From Lunularia cruciata (Eukaryota; Streptophyta; Marchantiopsida; Lunulariales; Lunulariaceae), in the NCBI GenBank assembly GCA_948567375.1, contig OX419762.1:53363034-53427033 (forward strand): a stretch of 64,000 nucleotides of DNA. Direction: 5' to 3'. The notes beneath the pieces are model-generated. The model saw only the letters and a list, made by a program, of their open reading frames with translations. It was not told the DNA's origin and searched no databases. The position numbers and the translations under genes are program-made. This document shows, piece after piece, positions 63,150 to 64,000 of the stretch (its first letter is position 1; each line of letters opens with the position of its first letter).

Positions 63150-64000
63150 CTGCTTTGTATGACTCGCTGAAGTTCGTGAATCGATGGTGCTTTGGTTTGT
63201 TCACTTGTCTTTCGATATCACGTTTTCTCGTTGAATATCGGATATGGCGTCAGTATATTCGTTGATGGATTGGTCCCTTTTCAGTGAGTTGTCAACAATC
63301 TCGTTTCTTTCAGCTTCAAGACAAGACTGATATATTGACTTGATCAAATTTCCTGTTTCTAGCTCCAATGGCACGCTCTGCGGGTCGAGCTTTCCAGGGA
63401 AGATTTCTTCTAAGAAGCGCTCACAACTTTTCTCCGCCATCTCTTCAGTGCAGGTGACATGATTTCTTGATTCCTGTACAATCACCGGATAAACCTTGCT
63501 TGGGCGATTCTCAATGTAAGAACCAAGAAGTGGCGCATAGAATAGGTTCTGTCTTCCAGACGAGGTAATTCAGGGACAGGAAGGTGCTCCATCAGGTAGT
63601 CTTTTCTTCTCGATCGTGATGCTCCGCCGAAGTATCCAACAACCATATGGCTGAACCGCATATTTGATGCAGAAAAGCCTCACAGGTAACAACGTTGAAG
63701 CGCACTTTATCGAAAACTCACAAATTCTCGCGACTTGTGCGCGTTTCTTCGAGCAGGTTATTACGTAAAACGATGTCCGGTTGGCCCGAGAAACTAGAAG
63801 AATTGGTGCACTCCAAGATGCGGGATCCGTTTCCACCCTACCTGCAATTCATGATACACAATAGAAGTTCAGATCTCCCGACAAGGATATGTCGGAGATA
63901 TCTCAGCTCGAAATAACGATTCAGATCCACAATTAGGCGTATGTTTAAGTGGGTAAGGCCCAGATAAGTTGTAGGGATGTCCGATTGAAACACTGTTAAC
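63150..64000 (-). other. CpG-richer segment with possible exon-like frames, unrecognised
   Basis: The sequence changes character near 63130, with many intact CpG sites and balanced composition. On the - strand a 95-codon frame (63201-63485) reads MAEKSCERFLEEIFPGKLDP and IKSIYQSCLEAERNEIVDNS. A second frame (63570-63836) starts after TTGCAG, a possible splice acceptor. A third frame, ELPRLEDRTYSMRHFLVLTL, lies between. Frame changes suggest a decayed or intron-containing gene. I recognise no family. Confidence 0.4.

Noticed and set aside
1-64000. Bacterial operons, CRISPR arrays, rRNA or working tRNA genes
   Set aside because: None seen; the content is plant-type retroelements and their remains, and the only tRNA-like sequences are the SINE-like relics in the D leaders.

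Overview
The window looks like heterochromatic nuclear DNA from a land plant with a large, retrotransposon-rich genome (a gymnosperm or similar; the sequence does not fix the species). The evidence is the chromodomain-bearing Ty3/gypsy elements with tRNA-Met-type primer sites, an Athila/Tat-like element, deep nesting, solo LTRs and heavy C-to-T decay. No intact cellular gene was recognised. Element names D, S, R, T and U are mine.

Layout. Almost everything from 2044 to about 57989 is one ancient + strand Ty3/gypsy element (D-old) split by later insertions. Reading along D-old: 5' LTR and leader (2044-2914); insertion of chromovirus S (2915-18794), which contains chromovirus R-a (7899-17456), which contains T-1 (9096-13000); D-old leader (18795-19055); insertion of - strand chromovirus R-b (19056-41894), which contains R-c (20540-28117, itself carrying T-2 at 25768-27670) and, inside its 5' LTR, D-young (31879-41819, - strand), a young member of the same family as D-old; D-old leader and gag (41895-43070); insertion of Athila/Tat-like element U (43071-48230, -); D-old gag (48231-48448); insertion T-3 (48449-52265, -); D-old zinc-knuckle region (52266-52618); solo U LTR (52619-53310); D-old protease and methyltransferase start (53311-55319); solo R LTR (55320-55718); D-old methyltransferase stub, integrase, PHD remnant and truncated 3' LTR (55719-57989). 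The flanks 1-2043 and 57990-64000 are mostly non-coding. They hold tandem repeats, one small repeat-coding ORF (60589-61008), a weak FCP1/NIF-like phosphatase fragment (61843-62088) and a CpG-richer stretch (63150-64000).

The main discovery candidate is D-young. Its - strand reads as one former polyprotein frame (about 40012-32710): Gag, two CCHC-type knuckles, a retropepsin (DSG), a complete cytosine-5 DNA methyltransferase domain (motifs I, IV with PCQ, VI with ENV, VIII, IX and X) between protease and reverse transcriptase, RT/RNase H, integrase, and a C-terminal PHD finger with a full C4HC3 ligand set where chromoviruses carry a chromodomain. D-old kept the same architecture (methyltransferase motif I and a decayed PHD), so the DNA-methylation writer plus chromatin reader is ancestral to the family. 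Retrotransposon-encoded DNMTs have been reported in dinoflagellates and charophyte algae; I know of no land-plant gypsy element carrying both a DNMT and a PHD finger.

D-young is not intact. It has seven in-frame stops and one frameshift. Where D-old can be aligned (five stops), the stop is explained by C-to-T change of a CAG/CAA/CGA codon. Other notable points are an unusual terminal arrangement of D-young (B-internal-A-B-A), T units that integrate with TG..CA ends and 5-bp duplications but have no LTR pair, heat-shock-element arrays in R LTRs, and a tRNA/SINE-like sequence antisense in the D leader.
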